Below are positions 1 to 9,585 of a stretch of 64,000 nucleotides of DNA, piece by piece; position 1 is the stretch's first letter, and each line of letters starts with the position of its first letter. The DNA comes from Fimbriiglobus ruber (GTDB lineage Bacteria > Planctomycetota > Planctomycetia > Gemmatales > Gemmataceae), in the NCBI RefSeq assembly GCF_002197845.1, contig NZ_NIDE01000019.1:124001-188000 (forward strand), written 5' to 3'. The notes beneath the pieces were generated by a model. It saw nothing but the letters and a program-made list of their open reading frames with translations, searched no databases and was not told where the DNA came from. Both the position numbers and the translations under genes were made by a program.

Positions 1-911
1 GCCCGCTCCGGGCTGCCGAGGGCGACCGCGAAATCGAGGGTCGAGTAGTCGCCCTCCGGGTCGATGACGACGAACTGGTGGCCGCTCGCCGCGAGCCGCT
101 CCAGTAAACCGGTCGTGAGGGTCGACTTGCCGCTCCCCGAGGTGCCGCAGACCATGACGCTGCCGTCAGACGCGTCGACGCCCTCATCCCCACCGCCTTC
201 CCGGTCGCCGATCCGCGTCCGGTGGCGGGTGAGGCGGACGTCCGCCAGGTCGTTGTCGATGATGCGGCCGATCAACTCCGAGACGCCGGCTCCGTGGTCT
301 TTGGCGGTGACGATGTCGGCCCGTTCTTGCACCGGTGGCAAGGCGTTGGATACCGCGACCGCGCACTCGCAAGCGGCCAGGAACGCGTGGTCGTTCTCCG
401 CGTCACCCGCGCCCACGACGTTGTGGGCGGATAAGCCCAATTCGGTCAGTGCGGCGGCGAGTCCGGTCGCCTTGTTGACGCCGGACGGCAGGATCATCAC
501 GGCGCCTTTGTTGAAGATCACCTGGAGTTCCAGGCCGTGGTCGCGGATCACGCCGAGGACCGTTTCCTGATGGGGTTCCCACGTGGCGACGATGACGTGA
601 CCCACCGAGATGGGTCCGACGCCCCGGGCTTTCAATTCCGCCACGAATTCCGGCGGCGGTGGGGCGGCAAGGTCGCGCGTCTCTTTGGTCGACGGGTCGT
701 AAATGATGGCACCGTTCTCGGCGACGATGCGGTCGAATAGCTCAAAGTGAGAAAACGTCGTCGCCAGGTCTTCGATTTCGCGGCCGGTGACGAGTAAAAG
801 CTTGCGCCCCGATTCTCGGAGTTTTTTCAGCGCGGCAATCGTGTCGTCGTCGACGCGGCCGTTGTGGGCGATGGTCCCGTCGTAATCGGTCGCGAGGGCG
901 AAGTAACGCAA
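1..911 (-). CDS. HAD-IIB phosphatase fused to HerA/DUF87-like ATPase (C-terminus off the window)
   Basis: At least 303 residues are visible; the C-terminus lies outside the window. Residues 1-225 read as a Cof-type HAD phosphatase: DYDGT near the start (nucleophile Asp), a LLLVTGR motif II, and GAGDAENDHAF for the acidic motif IV. A linker follows, then a P-loop GTSGSGKST at about residues 256-264 and VVIDPEGDYSTL, which is typical of HerA/VirB4-type DUF87 ATPases. The start is TTG at 911, chosen because GGAG sits 7 bases upstream; no ATG fits the HAD domain. The HAD part resembles sugar-phosphate phosphatases, which would suit the neighbouring glycogen/trehalose genes, but the substrate is inferred only. 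The fusion itself is directly visible as one open frame. Confidence 0.8.
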   Translation of the reverse strand, partial: MRYFALATDYDGTIAHNGRVDDDTIAALKKLRESGRKLLLVTGREIEDLATTFSHFELFDRIVAENGAIIYDPSTKETRDLAAPPPPEFVAELKARGVGPISVGHVIVATWEPHQETVLGVIRDHGLELQVIFNKGAVMILPSGVNKATGLAAALTELGLSAHNVVGAGDAENDHAFLAACECAVAVSNALPPVQERADIVTAKDHGAGVSELIGRIIDNDLADVRLTRHRTRIGDREGGGDEGVDASDGSVMVCGTSGSGKSTLTTGLLERLAASGHQFVVIDPEGDYSTLDFAVALGSPER

Positions 912-1257
912 AGGAATGCTCCGCGAAAGAAGAATTCAAATCATCCACACAGTGAGCAGCCAGTTGCGCGGCGCTGCGCATGCTCCGACCTGCAAACGTC
1001 GAGTTTTGTTCCCAACAACGCCCGGCTCAGTGCGAAGGCCTATAGGCAAAGATCATGCCTACTCGGGGCACCGGAATTGCGTCGTGCGATCAGCAAATGG
1101 AATCGTGAAGGCGGGAAGGGATGAAAGCAGATGAAAGCCTTTCCTTGCAAAAATGCGGCAGTGATGATTTACAATGAAATGCTGTCGGTTCAGATCGAGA
1201 CAGTGAGCGTCAAGAAATTTCAGGTCTGGATGTTCGTCACCCGTTCAGGGAGCCGTC
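912..1257. other. Non-coding gap with a possible promoter
   Basis: No convincing gene is seen; short frames here lack ribosome binding sites. Near 1145-1175 there is TTGCAA, 19 bases, then TACAAT, a plausible sigma-70-type promoter for the small gene at 1258. The divergent HAD-ATPase gene must also have its promoter in this gap. Confidence 0.4.
1145..1175 (+). promoter_or_regulatory. Possible sigma-70 promoter for the 69-residue gene
   Basis: TTGCAA at 1145-1150 and TACAAT at 1170-1175, separated by 19 bases. The spacing is slightly long, so this is a weak prediction by motif only. Confidence 0.3.
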
Positions 1258-1467
1258 ATGGAAACGCAAAAAAGCCCAACGTCTTCGGCCACCCCGGAAG
1301 TTCATCCGGGTTTGCACGAAATACCGGGGCTGAATCGTATCATTGCGGAAACGCGAAACCGGCTTGGGCGAAGTGTGGAACCGGATGTCGTGCTTTCCGA
1401 CCTCCGCAACCGCGGTATTCACGCGACCCGGGAGCAAGTCGAGCAGTATTGGAATGAGCAGAACTGA
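1258..1467 (+). CDS. Small hypothetical protein, 69 residues
   Basis: A short protein rich in charged residues with no membrane segment. The middle and C-terminus (about residues 20-69) could form helices, with a pattern (VVLSDLRNRGIHATREQVEQYW) that reminds one of a small helical DNA- or protein-binding module, but the family is not recognised. The start ATG has AGGGAG 7 bases upstream, and the gene is followed 10 bases later by a strong hairpin, so it looks like a self-contained transcription unit convergent with the debranching enzyme. It is unlikely to be a shadow because the opposite-strand and other frames here have no ribosome binding site. Confidence 0.6.
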   Translation: METQKSPTSSATPEVHPGLHEIPGLNRIIAETRNRLGRSVEPDVVLSDLRNRGIHATREQVEQYWNEQN

Positions 1468-1477
1468 ATGGTCGTTA

Positions 1478-1505
1478 TGCCGGGGACGTTTCAACGTCCC
1501 CGGCA
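1478..1505. terminator. Bidirectional hairpin terminator between convergent genes
   Basis: A perfect inverted repeat, TGCCGGGGACGTT at 1478-1490 and its complement at 1493-1505, lies between the stop of the 69-residue gene and the stop of the debranching enzyme gene. There is no clear T-run on either side. Confidence 0.65.
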
Positions 1506-1542
1506 AACCTTCGGCCAGTGAAATATCGTGCGGTTTTGCTGT

Positions 1543-3645
1543 TCAGACGCCCCTCATTCTCTCATGATCGGGCTCCGTGAGTACCCAACACCGCAGCACC
1601 TCCGCCACGCTCCACGCCTGGGCCACACACCCACGGGCCGTGTAGGGAGCGTCCGCGTCGAACACCTCGCTAATCGACCCGATACACGCTTCGCTCAGGT
1701 GCTCGTCGAAGCCGGCTAGCCATTTCCGGCATTTCGCGTGGTCGCTGGGGTGTACCCGTAGCCACGCATCAATGAACGGGCCAATGAGCCAGGCCCAGAC
1801 TGTTCCCTGGTGGTAAGCCGCGTCGCGAGACCGCAGGTCGCCGTAATAGCGAGACTTGTAATCGGGGTGCCCTGGCGCGAGGGAGCGAAGGCCGACGGGC
1901 GTGAGGAGCCGGGTCCGGACCGTCTCCAACACCGTTTCCCACCGCGACTTGTCGAGGACGGGATTGGGGAGCGAGATGGCGAAGATTTGGTTCGGCCGGC
2001 AAGCATCGTCGTCGGTCCCGTTTTCGCCATCGATCACGTCGAACAGGCCGTTCTGTTTTTCGCACCAGTAGCGCTCGTTGAAGGACGATCTGGCGCGGTC
2101 GGCCGCCTTGCCGATTTCACCGGCGGCTTCATCCTTCGCTTCCCGGAGCCAGCCTTCGAGGAGCCGCAGGGCGTTGTACCAGAGCGCGTTGATTTCGACG
2201 GCCTTCCCGCGCCGCGGCGTCACCACCCAGTCGCCCACCTTCGCGTCCATCCAGGTAAGTTGGTAGCCCGGTGCGCCCTGACGCAACAGGCCGTCGCGCG
2301 GGTCGACGCCGATACCAAAGCGCGTTCCCTTCTGGTGGTGGGCGACGATGTCCTTCAGGGTCGGCAGGAGGGACCGGAGGGTCGCCGTTTCGCCCGTGGT
2401 TCGCGTGTATCGGTCGAGGGCGTGGAAGAACCAAAGGGTCGCGTCAGCCGTGTGGTAAACGCCTTCTTTTTCATGGTCCGGAAAGTAGTTCGGGATCAGG
2501 CCATCCTTAACGTGTCCGGCGAACGTCCGCAGGATGTACCCCGCTTCCGTCTGGCGGCCGGTCGTGAGGGTCAGCCCTTCCAGGCTAATCATCGTGTCGC
2601 GGCCCCAGTCGGTGAACCAGTGGTAGCCGGCGATGACCGTCCGGGCTTCGTCGCCGCCGGCGTGAGCGCGGGCCGAATCCTCAACCCGTCCCGCGGGAGT
2701 GATGATGAACTGGTCGGCCGCCAAGACGAGTTCGGCTCCCAACCCAGTTCGGGCAGCGGGGGCGGAGACGGCCACGAGGCGGGTGCGGCGGTCGAGTTCG
2801 GCGGCCCGTCCTTGGTCCGCAGTCAGGGCGGTGATGGCGTCCCACGACTCGGTCGAAGCCGTGAGGGTTACGTCTTGTCCGGCTCGCAGGTTCACGCGGA
2901 AGAGGCCCGGACTCCAGAGGGAACCCACGCCCTCATAGCCGCGGTTTTCCTCGACGCGGTAAAAGACGTCCGGTTCACGGCGGCCGTCGAGTGTGAACGC
3001 GGGTGATTCTCCGTCCATGAGTAACCGGAGGATCGGAAATCCCGGAGCGCCTCCGCTAAATTCGTACCGCCCTTCACACGCTGTTAAAACGTAAGGCCGC
3101 TCCTCGGGCAGGTCGACGACTGGGGCGTCATGGCCGCGGAAATGAACCGACGGCCGAAGCTTCACCCGCACCGGCCCCGACCCTTCCAGAAGGCGGTAGG
3201 TGATGTGGGTCGTGTTCCGCCGGTAGGGCATGAACACCCGCTTTTCGAGAACGTGCCCGTGCGCTTCGTACCGCCAGACGGGAAGGCCCATTTCGAGCCG
3301 GAATTCGGTGAGTACGTGGGCGCCGTGAATGTCCCCCGTGCGCCCGGCCCGCTCGGTCCCGCCGACCGCGACGGCGGACCAGTCCGGGAAGCGGAATTGC
3401 TCGGTCAGGTGGTTCAACATCATCACCCGCCCGAGCGGGGCGGCGTGGGCGGCGATCAGGTGCCCGTGATACCGGCGGGTGCTGACGCCTACCAGTGTGC
3501 CGCAGGCGTACCCGCCCAGTCCGTTGGTCACCAGCCACTCGCGATCAAGAAGCAGGCCCAGATCTCCACCGGCAATGCTCCGAACGGGAACGGAACCGTC
3601 CAAGGCGATGACCTTGGGGGAAGGGGCAGTCAGCGTGGCTGGCAT
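1543..3645 (-). CDS. Amylo-alpha-1,6-glucosidase-type glycogen debranching enzyme
   Basis: 700 residues. The N-terminal half matches the GDE N-terminal beta-sandwich domain (WLVTNGLGGYACGTLVG, then RRYHGHLIAA), and the C-terminal half is the (alpha/alpha)6 glucosidase domain with TDWGRDTMISLEGL, VEINALWYNAL and GTVWAWLIGPFIDAWL, all signatures of the archaeal/bacterial GDE family. It removes alpha-1,6 branch glucose from glycogen. The ATG at 3645 is preferred because GCGGAG lies 8 bases upstream; a TTG at 3690 would add 15 residues but has no ribosome binding site. It is transcribed in the same direction as the downstream-of-treZ block (treZ, the small membrane protein, then this gene), suggesting one carbohydrate operon. 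Function confidence is high; the exact substrate (glycogen or maltodextrin) is inferred. Confidence 0.93.
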   Translation of the reverse strand: MPATLTAPSPKVIALDGSVPVRSIAGGDLGLLLDREWLVTNGLGGYACGTLVGVSTRRYHGHLIAAHAAPLGRVMMLNHLTEQFRFPDWSAVAVGGTERAGRTGDIHGAHVLTEFRLEMGLPVWRYEAHGHVLEKRVFMPYRRNTTHITYRLLEGSGPVRVKLRPSVHFRGHDAPVVDLPEERPYVLTACEGRYEFSGGAPGFPILRLLMDGESPAFTLDGRREPDVFYRVEENRGYEGVGSLWSPGLFRVNLRAGQDVTLTASTESWDAITALTADQGRAAELDRRTRLVAVSAPAARTGLGAELVLAADQFIITPAGRVEDSARAHAGGDEARTVIAGYHWFTDWGRDTMISLEGLTLTTGRQTEAGYILRTFAGHVKDGLIPNYFPDHEKEGVYHTADATLWFFHALDRYTRTTGETATLRSLLPTLKDIVAHHQKGTRFGIGVDPRDGLLRQGAPGYQLTWMDAKVGDWVVTPRRGKAVEINALWYNALRLLEGWLREAKDEAAGEIGKAADRARSSFNERYWCEKQNGLFDVIDGENGTDDDACRPNQIFAISLPNPVLDKSRWETVLETVRTRLLTPVGLRSLAPGHPDYKSRYYGDLRSRDAAYHQGTVWAWLIGPFIDAWLRVHPSDHAKCRKWLAGFDEHLSEACIGSISEVFDADAPYTARGCVAQAWSVAEVLRCWVLTEPDHERMRGV

Positions 3646-3733
3646 GCTCGAAACTCCGCAAGATATGCGAGCCGTTTGAACACGGCTCAAGAGGATGTCC
3701 GATTTCTATTCCTGTTCGCAAAACGAACGGCGA

Positions 3734-4081
<348 letters not shown>

Positions 4082-4111
4082 TTAACGACTTCCCACACGA
4101 TCGAGTTTCAT

Positions 4112-6055
4112 TTACACGGGCTCGGTGCCCGGTTTGGATTTCGATTTCGTTCGCCCGCGCGGGGCAGGAACCCGGCCGTTCACATCGGTGTTCGGTGCGA
4201 ACAGGACGGCCGCTTCCGCCGGCACCCGCCATCCCTCGTCCGCCGTGACGACTGTCGCGACCCCGTGTCCGCCGTACTTCGGGTCGTCGGTCGACAGCAG
4301 CAGCGTCCAACGGGTGCCGTCGGGCGGTGCTAACAACGGCTCGGGCGCACTCTTTAAGTGCAAATCGCGACCCAAATTCACGAGAAGTAAGCGGTCGTGT
4401 CCGTTGGGCGCGAAAAAGCGAAGAAGGAATGCCTGCACGCCTAACACGGCTCCGTCTAGACCGCGTCGTTCCTGGGCGCTCAACACGGGGTCTTTCCGAC
4501 GGATCTGAAGCAGGTCGCGCGTGAGCCGATAAAGGGGGGCGTGTATTTCGCGCTCGGCGAAATCGAGTTTGCACCGGGTGAACGTGTCGGCTTCGTGCGG
4601 CTTGGCGAATACCTCGCGCATGGCCGGGTCGTGGAGGCTCTGGAATTGCTGAAGGAACTCGACCCGCCCCTTCGCGACGAGGGCCGCGAGATCAGGAACG
4701 TGATCCGCGAAAAACAGGAACGGGGCGGAGGAGGCGAACTCTTGCCCCTGAAACAACATCGGCGTACCCGGGGCGAGCAACATTAATGTCGTCATCGCCC
4801 GATATCGCCCGGGACTCGTGAGTTGGTGGGCACGATAACCGCGGCCCGAATTCGCCACCTGGTCGTGGTTTTGAATGAAGGTGACGAACGCGGGCGGATC
4901 AAGATCGAAGGCCGGGTGCCCGCGCCGCTGGTCCTGCCACGAGTACCATTGCCCCTGATAGAGGTAGCCGTACTTGACGGCCGAGATGAGTTCTTGCGGG
5001 CTGCCGCCGTAGTCGCTGCGGTACGCCTCGCTCCGGCCGGTCATCGCGACCAAGGCGGTGTGGTGGAAGTCGTCGTTCCAGAGGGCGTCGAGCCCGTACC
5101 CGCCGCGGTCGGCCGGGCGGACGAGTTTGGTCTCCTGAGGCTCGTTCTCGGCGACCAGGATTGTGGCCCGACCCCGGGCGGCCTCGCGGACGCTTCTGGT
5201 GATGACGGCCAGGATGTGGTCCGGGGAGTCGTCGTAAATGTTTTGAGTGGCGTCGAGGCGGAGCCCGTCGATGTGGTATTCGTCGACCCAAAACGCGGCG
5301 TTCATGGCGAAGAACTCGCGGACCGGCGCGCTGTTGTCGCCGTCGTAGTTGATCGCCTTGCCCCAGTCCGTCTCGTATTTGTCGGTGAAATAGGCCGGGG
5401 CGAACTGTTCGAGGTAATTCCCGTCCGGCCCGAGGTGGTTGTAAACAACATCCAGAATCACACCGAGTCCGTGGGCGTGGGCCGTGTCGACGAACTGGCG
5501 GAAGTCGTCCGGGCTGCCGTAGAGGCGCGTGGTGGCGAACAGGTTGACCCCGTCATAACCCCAGCCGAACTTCCCGGGGAACTCGGCCACCGGCATGACT
5601 TCCAAACAGGTGATGCCCAGCGCGGCCAACTCCGGCAACTCGCGTCGGGCGGCCGCCCAGGTGCCCTCTTTAGTAAACGTGCCCACGTGCATCTCGTACA
5701 AAACTTGACCGCGCAACGAAACACCTTTCCACCCCAGATCTCTCCAGATGTAGCGGTTCGGATCGACGACTTGAGACGGGCCGTGCGGCCCTTCGGGCTG
5801 GAACCGCGAAACGGGATCGGGGTAAGTATCCGGGCCGCCGTCCAGCCGAAAACGGTACAACGCCCGGTCTGTGAGCCCGGCTACAAGCCCCGAAAAGTAC
5901 CCATTCCCCTCAGCCGTTAACGGGTAGGCTTCCGAATGGGTACTTTCTTTCTGAATTGCAACTTCGACCTGCCTACGAGTGGGAGCCCATACGCGAAAAT
6001 GAACGCCATCGGCCGTTAATTCCGCTCCAACAGGAAACCGCCGGGCGACATTCAT
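4112..6055 (-). CDS. treZ: Malto-oligosyltrehalose trehalohydrolase (TreZ)
   Basis: 647 residues, normal to slightly long for the family. The enzyme hydrolyses the terminal trehalose unit made by TreY. Order: an N-terminal CBM48-like domain (FPVGAELTADGVHFRVWAP), then a GH13 barrel with LDVVYNHLGPDGNYL, the nucleophile region DGLRLDATQNI near residue 265, the acid region LVAENEPQETKL, and FIQNHDQVANSGRG. The TreZ-specific phrase GPDGNYL and GWGYDGVNLFA separate it from branching enzyme. The C-terminus ends in a basic, low-complexity tail (RGRTKSKSKPGTE). The partner genes glgX and treY start about 1.3 kb away on the other strand. Confidence 0.95.
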   Translation of the reverse strand: MNVARRFPVGAELTADGVHFRVWAPTRRQVEVAIQKESTHSEAYPLTAEGNGYFSGLVAGLTDRALYRFRLDGGPDTYPDPVSRFQPEGPHGPSQVVDPNRYIWRDLGWKGVSLRGQVLYEMHVGTFTKEGTWAAARRELPELAALGITCLEVMPVAEFPGKFGWGYDGVNLFATTRLYGSPDDFRQFVDTAHAHGLGVILDVVYNHLGPDGNYLEQFAPAYFTDKYETDWGKAINYDGDNSAPVREFFAMNAAFWVDEYHIDGLRLDATQNIYDDSPDHILAVITRSVREAARGRATILVAENEPQETKLVRPADRGGYGLDALWNDDFHHTALVAMTGRSEAYRSDYGGSPQELISAVKYGYLYQGQWYSWQDQRRGHPAFDLDPPAFVTFIQNHDQVANSGRGYRAHQLTSPGRYRAMTTLMLLAPGTPMLFQGQEFASSAPFLFFADHVPDLAALVAKGRVEFLQQFQSLHDPAMREVFAKPHEADTFTRCKLDFAEREIHAPLYRLTRDLLQIRRKDPVLSAQERRGLDGAVLGVQAFLLRFFAPNGHDRLLLVNLGRDLHLKSAPEPLLAPPDGTRWTLLLSTDDPKYGGHGVATVVTADEGWRVPAEAAVLFAPNTDVNGRVPAPRGRTKSKSKPGTEPV

Positions 6056-6354
6056 GCGATCCCGAGCCTCAACAAGTATGGAATTTCAATGACTTCAAAT
6101 TAAGCAAGGAACGTGCCCGAGCTTATTCCATTCGCTTTCGCAAGTTACGAAATCTTTCATCACGAGATTGTGGGCAAACTGCCGCGCGGCTTTGTGCGGG
6201 CCAATTCTCGTAAATTTGGCCGGTTCACTGATCGGCAGTTGTAATGAACGGCGAAAGTTTCCAGAGTGAACGGCGGCCCGGCACGACCGTTGCATTTCAA
6301 AAAGTTGCCCATGTCTTCGGAAGATTGTGACCACGTATGACAAGGAGTGGGACT

Positions 6355-6891
6355 ATGCATCGTCACCTCTACCGGTTGCTCGGCACGAGCATGTTGGCCA
6401 TGACGGTCGCCGTATTCACCGGGCGTGCGTCCGCGGCCGACGACGACAAGGATGCTCCGTTCGACGACGCGAAATTTGTCCGCCACGCGGCCATCGGCAG
6501 CATGTTCGAAATCAAAGTCGGAGAGGTCGCCCAGAAGAAGACGGCGAACGATCAGGTGCGGATGTTCGGGGCCCGGTTGGTCGAAGACCACGCCAAAGTC
6601 GGGAACGATCTCAAGGCCGTGGCCCAATCCCTGAACGTTCAGTTACCGGACCAACTGGACGAAAAGCACCAGAAACACCTCGATCAATTCGCCAATTACA
6701 AGGGCAACAACTTCGACCGCGAATTCGTAGACGCCATGGTTAAGGACCACGAACACGACATTGCCGCGTTCCGTCGGGCTTCAAAGGAAGCCAAAAACGA
6801 TCAACTCCGCACGTTCGCGACGAAGACTCTTCCGACCCTGGAAGAACACCTCCGGATCGCGAAGGAACTTCAAAACACCGTCAAGAAGTAA
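6355..6891 (+). CDS. DUF4142 family secreted protein
   Basis: 178 residues. A signal peptide covers about residues 1-27 (hydrophobic LLGTSMLAMTVAVFTG, then ASAAD cleavage region). The mature part has the DUF4142 pattern: DAKFVRHAAIGSMFEIKVGE, then VRMFGARLVEDHAKVGNDL, and late helices with FVDAMVKDHEHDIAAFRRA. The family forms a ferritin-like four-helix bundle of unknown role, thought to be periplasmic. The ATG at 6355 is preferred over the in-frame ATG at 6337, since AAGGAG falls 7 bases before it. It is monocistronic, with a strong terminator directly downstream, and sits between the divergent treZ and glgX genes without an obvious link to them. Confidence 0.85.
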   Translation: MHRHLYRLLGTSMLAMTVAVFTGRASAADDDKDAPFDDAKFVRHAAIGSMFEIKVGEVAQKKTANDQVRMFGARLVEDHAKVGNDLKAVAQSLNVQLPDQLDEKHQKHLDQFANYKGNNFDREFVDAMVKDHEHDIAAFRRASKEAKNDQLRTFATKTLPTLEEHLRIAKELQNTVKK

Positions 6892-6911
6892 CCCGTCGAT
6901 CCTCTCCTGAA

Positions 6912-6952
6912 CCCGGCCGGTGGCTCTTAGAGGGCCGCCGGTCGGGTTTTTT
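6912..6952 (+). terminator. Rho-independent terminator after the DUF4142 gene
   Basis: A 16-base-pair stem with a few G-T pairs (CCCGGCCGGTGGCTCT paired with AGGGCCGCCGGTCGGG), a 3-base loop and a T6 run. Confidence 0.85.
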
Positions 6953-7329
6953 CACGGACCCAGGTCGCAAAATGGTCCAGGTGTTCGACACGTTGTTGGC
7001 ACGTGACTTGCTCGACCGCATTTCGAGAACTCATAGTACCGCGAGGCGCTGCGATTCTTCACAAAATGGCTGAACCGGCGGATTCGGATATGGAATTGAT
7101 CGGGAGTTGGCCGACTTGCAAACGAACGCCCTTCGCGCCGTCTTGAACTACGAGAAGTCGCGCCGCTACCGAAAAACCGTTTTGGCTCAGATTGAACGCG
7201 ACTCCGTTCGAACCAGACGATCGAGTCGTAATTTCGCGGTGTACACCGAGTTTCCGGTTAGTCTGGTAATTGGTGGCGTCTACTCACGATCTGGCTGCCC
7301 GGCAAAGATGTCTCGCTCGCCAGGTTGGC
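6953..7329. other. Non-coding leader region upstream of glgX
   Basis: No gene with a ribosome binding site is visible. The region ends in the intrinsic-terminator-like hairpin at 7330-7360, so it may be transcribed as a leader or a small RNA. No known riboswitch class was recognised. Confidence 0.4.
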
Positions 7330-7360
7330 GGCCACCCACGTCTGGGTGGCCCGCTTTTTT
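7330..7360 (+). terminator. Intrinsic terminator hairpin in the glgX leader
   Basis: A perfect 9-base-pair stem (GGCCACCCA with TGGGTGGCC, loop CGTC) followed by CGC and T6. It ends 14 bases before the glgX start and directly abuts its AAGGAG site. No coding gene precedes it after the terminator at 6912-6952, so it terminates either a small RNA or a regulated leader. Confidence 0.75.
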
Positions 7361-7374
7361 CTCAAGGAGTTCGT

Positions 7375-9582
7375 ATGCGCATCTGGCCCGGCCGCTCGTA
7401 CCCACTCGGCGCCACCTGGGACGGTGCGGGTGTCAATTTCGCCCTGTTTTCAGAACACGCAAGCAAGGTCGAGCTTTGCCTTTTCGATTCCGCCGACGCG
7501 ACGACGGAAAAGCAGAAGATTTCACTGACCGAACGAACCGATCAGGTCTGGCACTGCTACCTGCCCGACTGCCTGCCCGGACAACTCTACGGCTACCGCG
7601 TTTACGGTCCGCACGAACCGGCCAAGGGCCATCGGTTCAACCCGTCCAAGGTCGTACTCGACCCGTATGCGAAATTGATCGGCCGCGAGACCAAGTGGGA
7701 CGACAGCCTCTTCGGCTACAAAATCGGGACCGACGACCTCACATTCGACGAGCGCGATAGTGCCGCCTTCGCGCCGCTCGCGGCGGTAGTCGACCCGGCG
7801 TTCACCTGGGGGGACGACCGGCCGCCGCGGACGCCGTGGCATAAGACGCTGATTTACGAAGCCCACGTAAAAGGGCTGACGATGCGCCACCCCGAGGTGT
7901 CCGAAGCGCTCCGCGGGTCTTACGCCGGGATCGCCAGCGACCCGATCATCACGCACCTGAAAGACCTGGGCGTCACCGCGATCGAAGTCCTCCCCGTCCA
8001 CTACCACCTGGACGACCGCCACCTCGTCGAGCGCGGGCAGTCGAACTACTGGGGGTACAACACGCTCTCGTTCTTCGCCCCCCAGGTCAGCTACAACTCG
8101 CGGGGGAACTCGCTCAACCCGGTGCACGAATTCAAGATGATGGTCCGCTCGCTGCACGCGGCCGGCATCGAGGTCATCCTCGACGTGGTGTACAACCACA
8201 CCGCCGAAGGCAACCAGATGGGACCGACGCTCTCCTGGCGGGGGGTCGACAACGCCGCCTACTACCGGCTGTCGCCCGACGACCCGCGGTACTACATGGA
8301 CTTCACCGGCTGCGGGAACACGTTGAACATGCAGCACCCGAAGGTCCTGCAACTCATCATGGACTCGCTACGGTACTGGGTCCAGGACATGCACGTCGAC
8401 GGCTTCCGGTTCGACCTGGCGAGTACGCTGGCCCGCGAACTGTTCGAGGTGAATCGCCTCGGGGCGTTCTTCGACATCATCCACCAGGACCCGATTCTGT
8501 CGCAGGTCAAGCTGATCGCCGAACCGTGGGACGTCGGCCCCGGCGGGTATCAGGTCGGTAACTTCCCGCCCGGTTGGACCGAGTGGAACGGGAAATACCG
8601 CGACTGCGTGCGGAAGTTCTGGAAGGGGGACGACAGCAACGTGTCCGAGTTTGCCACCCGGCTCTGCGGGTCGAGCGACCTGTACGAACAGAGCGGCCGG
8701 CGGCCGTATGCCAGCATCAACTTCGTGACCTGCCACGACGGCTTTACCCTGCAAGACCTCGTGAGCTACAACGGCAAGCACAACGACGCCAACGGGGAAG
8801 GGAACCGCGACGGGAGCGACAACAACGACTCCTGGAACTGCGGGCACGAGGGGCCGACCGACGACCAAAACGTGAACGCAATGCGCGCCAGACAGAAGCG
8901 AAACTTCGTCGCCACCCTGATGCTGTCTCAGGGTGTTCCCATGCTCTGCGCGGGCGACGAATTAGGTCATACGCAGAACGGAAACAACAACACATACTGT
9001 CAAGACAACGAACTTTCGTGGCTCAACTGGGAGTTGTCGGACAACCAGAAGCATCTCCTCGAATTCGTAAAAACGGTGGCCCGGGTGCGGTACGATCACC
9101 CGGTTCTCAAACGGCGAAAGTTCTTCCACGGGCGGTCGATCCGCGGGGAAGGCGTCAAGGACGTGTCGTGGTTCTCGCCGGCCGGTAAGGACATGGGGGA
9201 CGACGACTGGGCCGGGTTCGTTAAGTGCCTGGGCATGCGCCTGGCGGGCGACCTGATCGGCGAGACCGACGAGCAGGCCCGCCCGATCGTGGGCGATACG
9301 CTGCTCCTCCTTTTGAACGCGCACCACGAGCCGATCCCGTTCACCTTGCCCGTCACGAACCCCGGGCACCACTGGGAGCGGTTGTTCGATACCGCGGCCG
9401 ACACCATGAAACCGACCGTGCTGGACGCCGGGGCCCAGTACGATCTTCGCGACCGATCGGTGGCGGTTTTCCGCACGGTCCTAGTCGAGGCGGTCGAGCC
9501 GAACGTCTCCCCGATCCACGCCAAGGAGCTGCGGCACGAAGCCCAAAAGCCGGCGCCGCCGTTGACCCTGGCGGGGGGCTGA
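7375..9582 (+). CDS. glgX: Glycogen debranching isoamylase GlgX/TreX
   Basis: 735 residues. It hydrolyses alpha-1,6 links in glycogen and supplies linear maltodextrin to TreY. The N-terminus ([20 protein letters not shown]) is a CBM48 domain; the GH13 core shows [18 protein letters not shown], the nucleophile motif [10 protein letters not shown] near residue 341, [17 protein letters not shown] near 379, and [20 protein letters not shown] near 450, which are specific to GlgX/TreX. The ATG at 7375 is fixed by AAGGAG 5 bases upstream; the frame is open further upstream but across a terminator hairpin. treY starts 3 bases after the stop, so the two are an operon. Confidence 0.95.
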   Translation: MRIWPGRSYPLGATWDGAGVNFALFSEHASKVELCLFDSADATTEKQKISLTERTDQVWHCYLPDCLPGQLYGYRVYGPHEPAKGHRFNPSKVVLDPYAKLIGRETKWDDSLFGYKIGTDDLTFDERDSAAFAPLAAVVDPAFTWGDDRPPRTPWHKTLIYEAHVKGLTMRHPEVSEALRGSYAGIASDPIITHLKDLGVTAIEVLPVHYHLDDRHLVERGQSNYWGYNTLSFFAPQVSYNSRGNSLNPVHEFKMMVRSLHAAGIEVILDVVYNHTAEGNQMGPTLSWRGVDNAAYYRLSPDDPRYYMDFTGCGNTLNMQHPKVLQLIMDSLRYWVQDMHVDGFRFDLASTLARELFEVNRLGAFFDIIHQDPILSQVKLIAEPWDVGPGGYQVGNFPPGWTEWNGKYRDCVRKFWKGDDSNVSEFATRLCGSSDLYEQSGRRPYASINFVTCHDGFTLQDLVSYNGKHNDANGEGNRDGSDNNDSWNCGHEGPTDDQNVNAMRARQKRNFVATLMLSQGVPMLCAGDELGHTQNGNNNTYCQDNELSWLNWELSDNQKHLLEFVKTVARVRYDHPVLKRRKFFHGRSIRGEGVKDVSWFSPAGKDMGDDDWAGFVKCLGMRLAGDLIGETDEQARPIVGDTLLLLLNAHHEPIPFTLPVTNPGHHWERLFDTAADTMKPTVLDAGAQYDLRDRSVAVFRTVLVEAVEPNVSPIHAKELRHEAQKPAPPLTLAGG

Positions 9583-9585
9583 ACC

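Noticed and set aside
1810-3006. A 398-residue open frame on the plus strand inside the debranching enzyme gene
   Set aside because: It is antisense to a gene with clear family motifs, has no ribosome binding site, and its composition is that of a high-GC shadow frame.
4823-5920. A 365-residue plus-strand frame opposite treZ
   Set aside because: Antisense shadow of treZ; no start signals or domain motifs.
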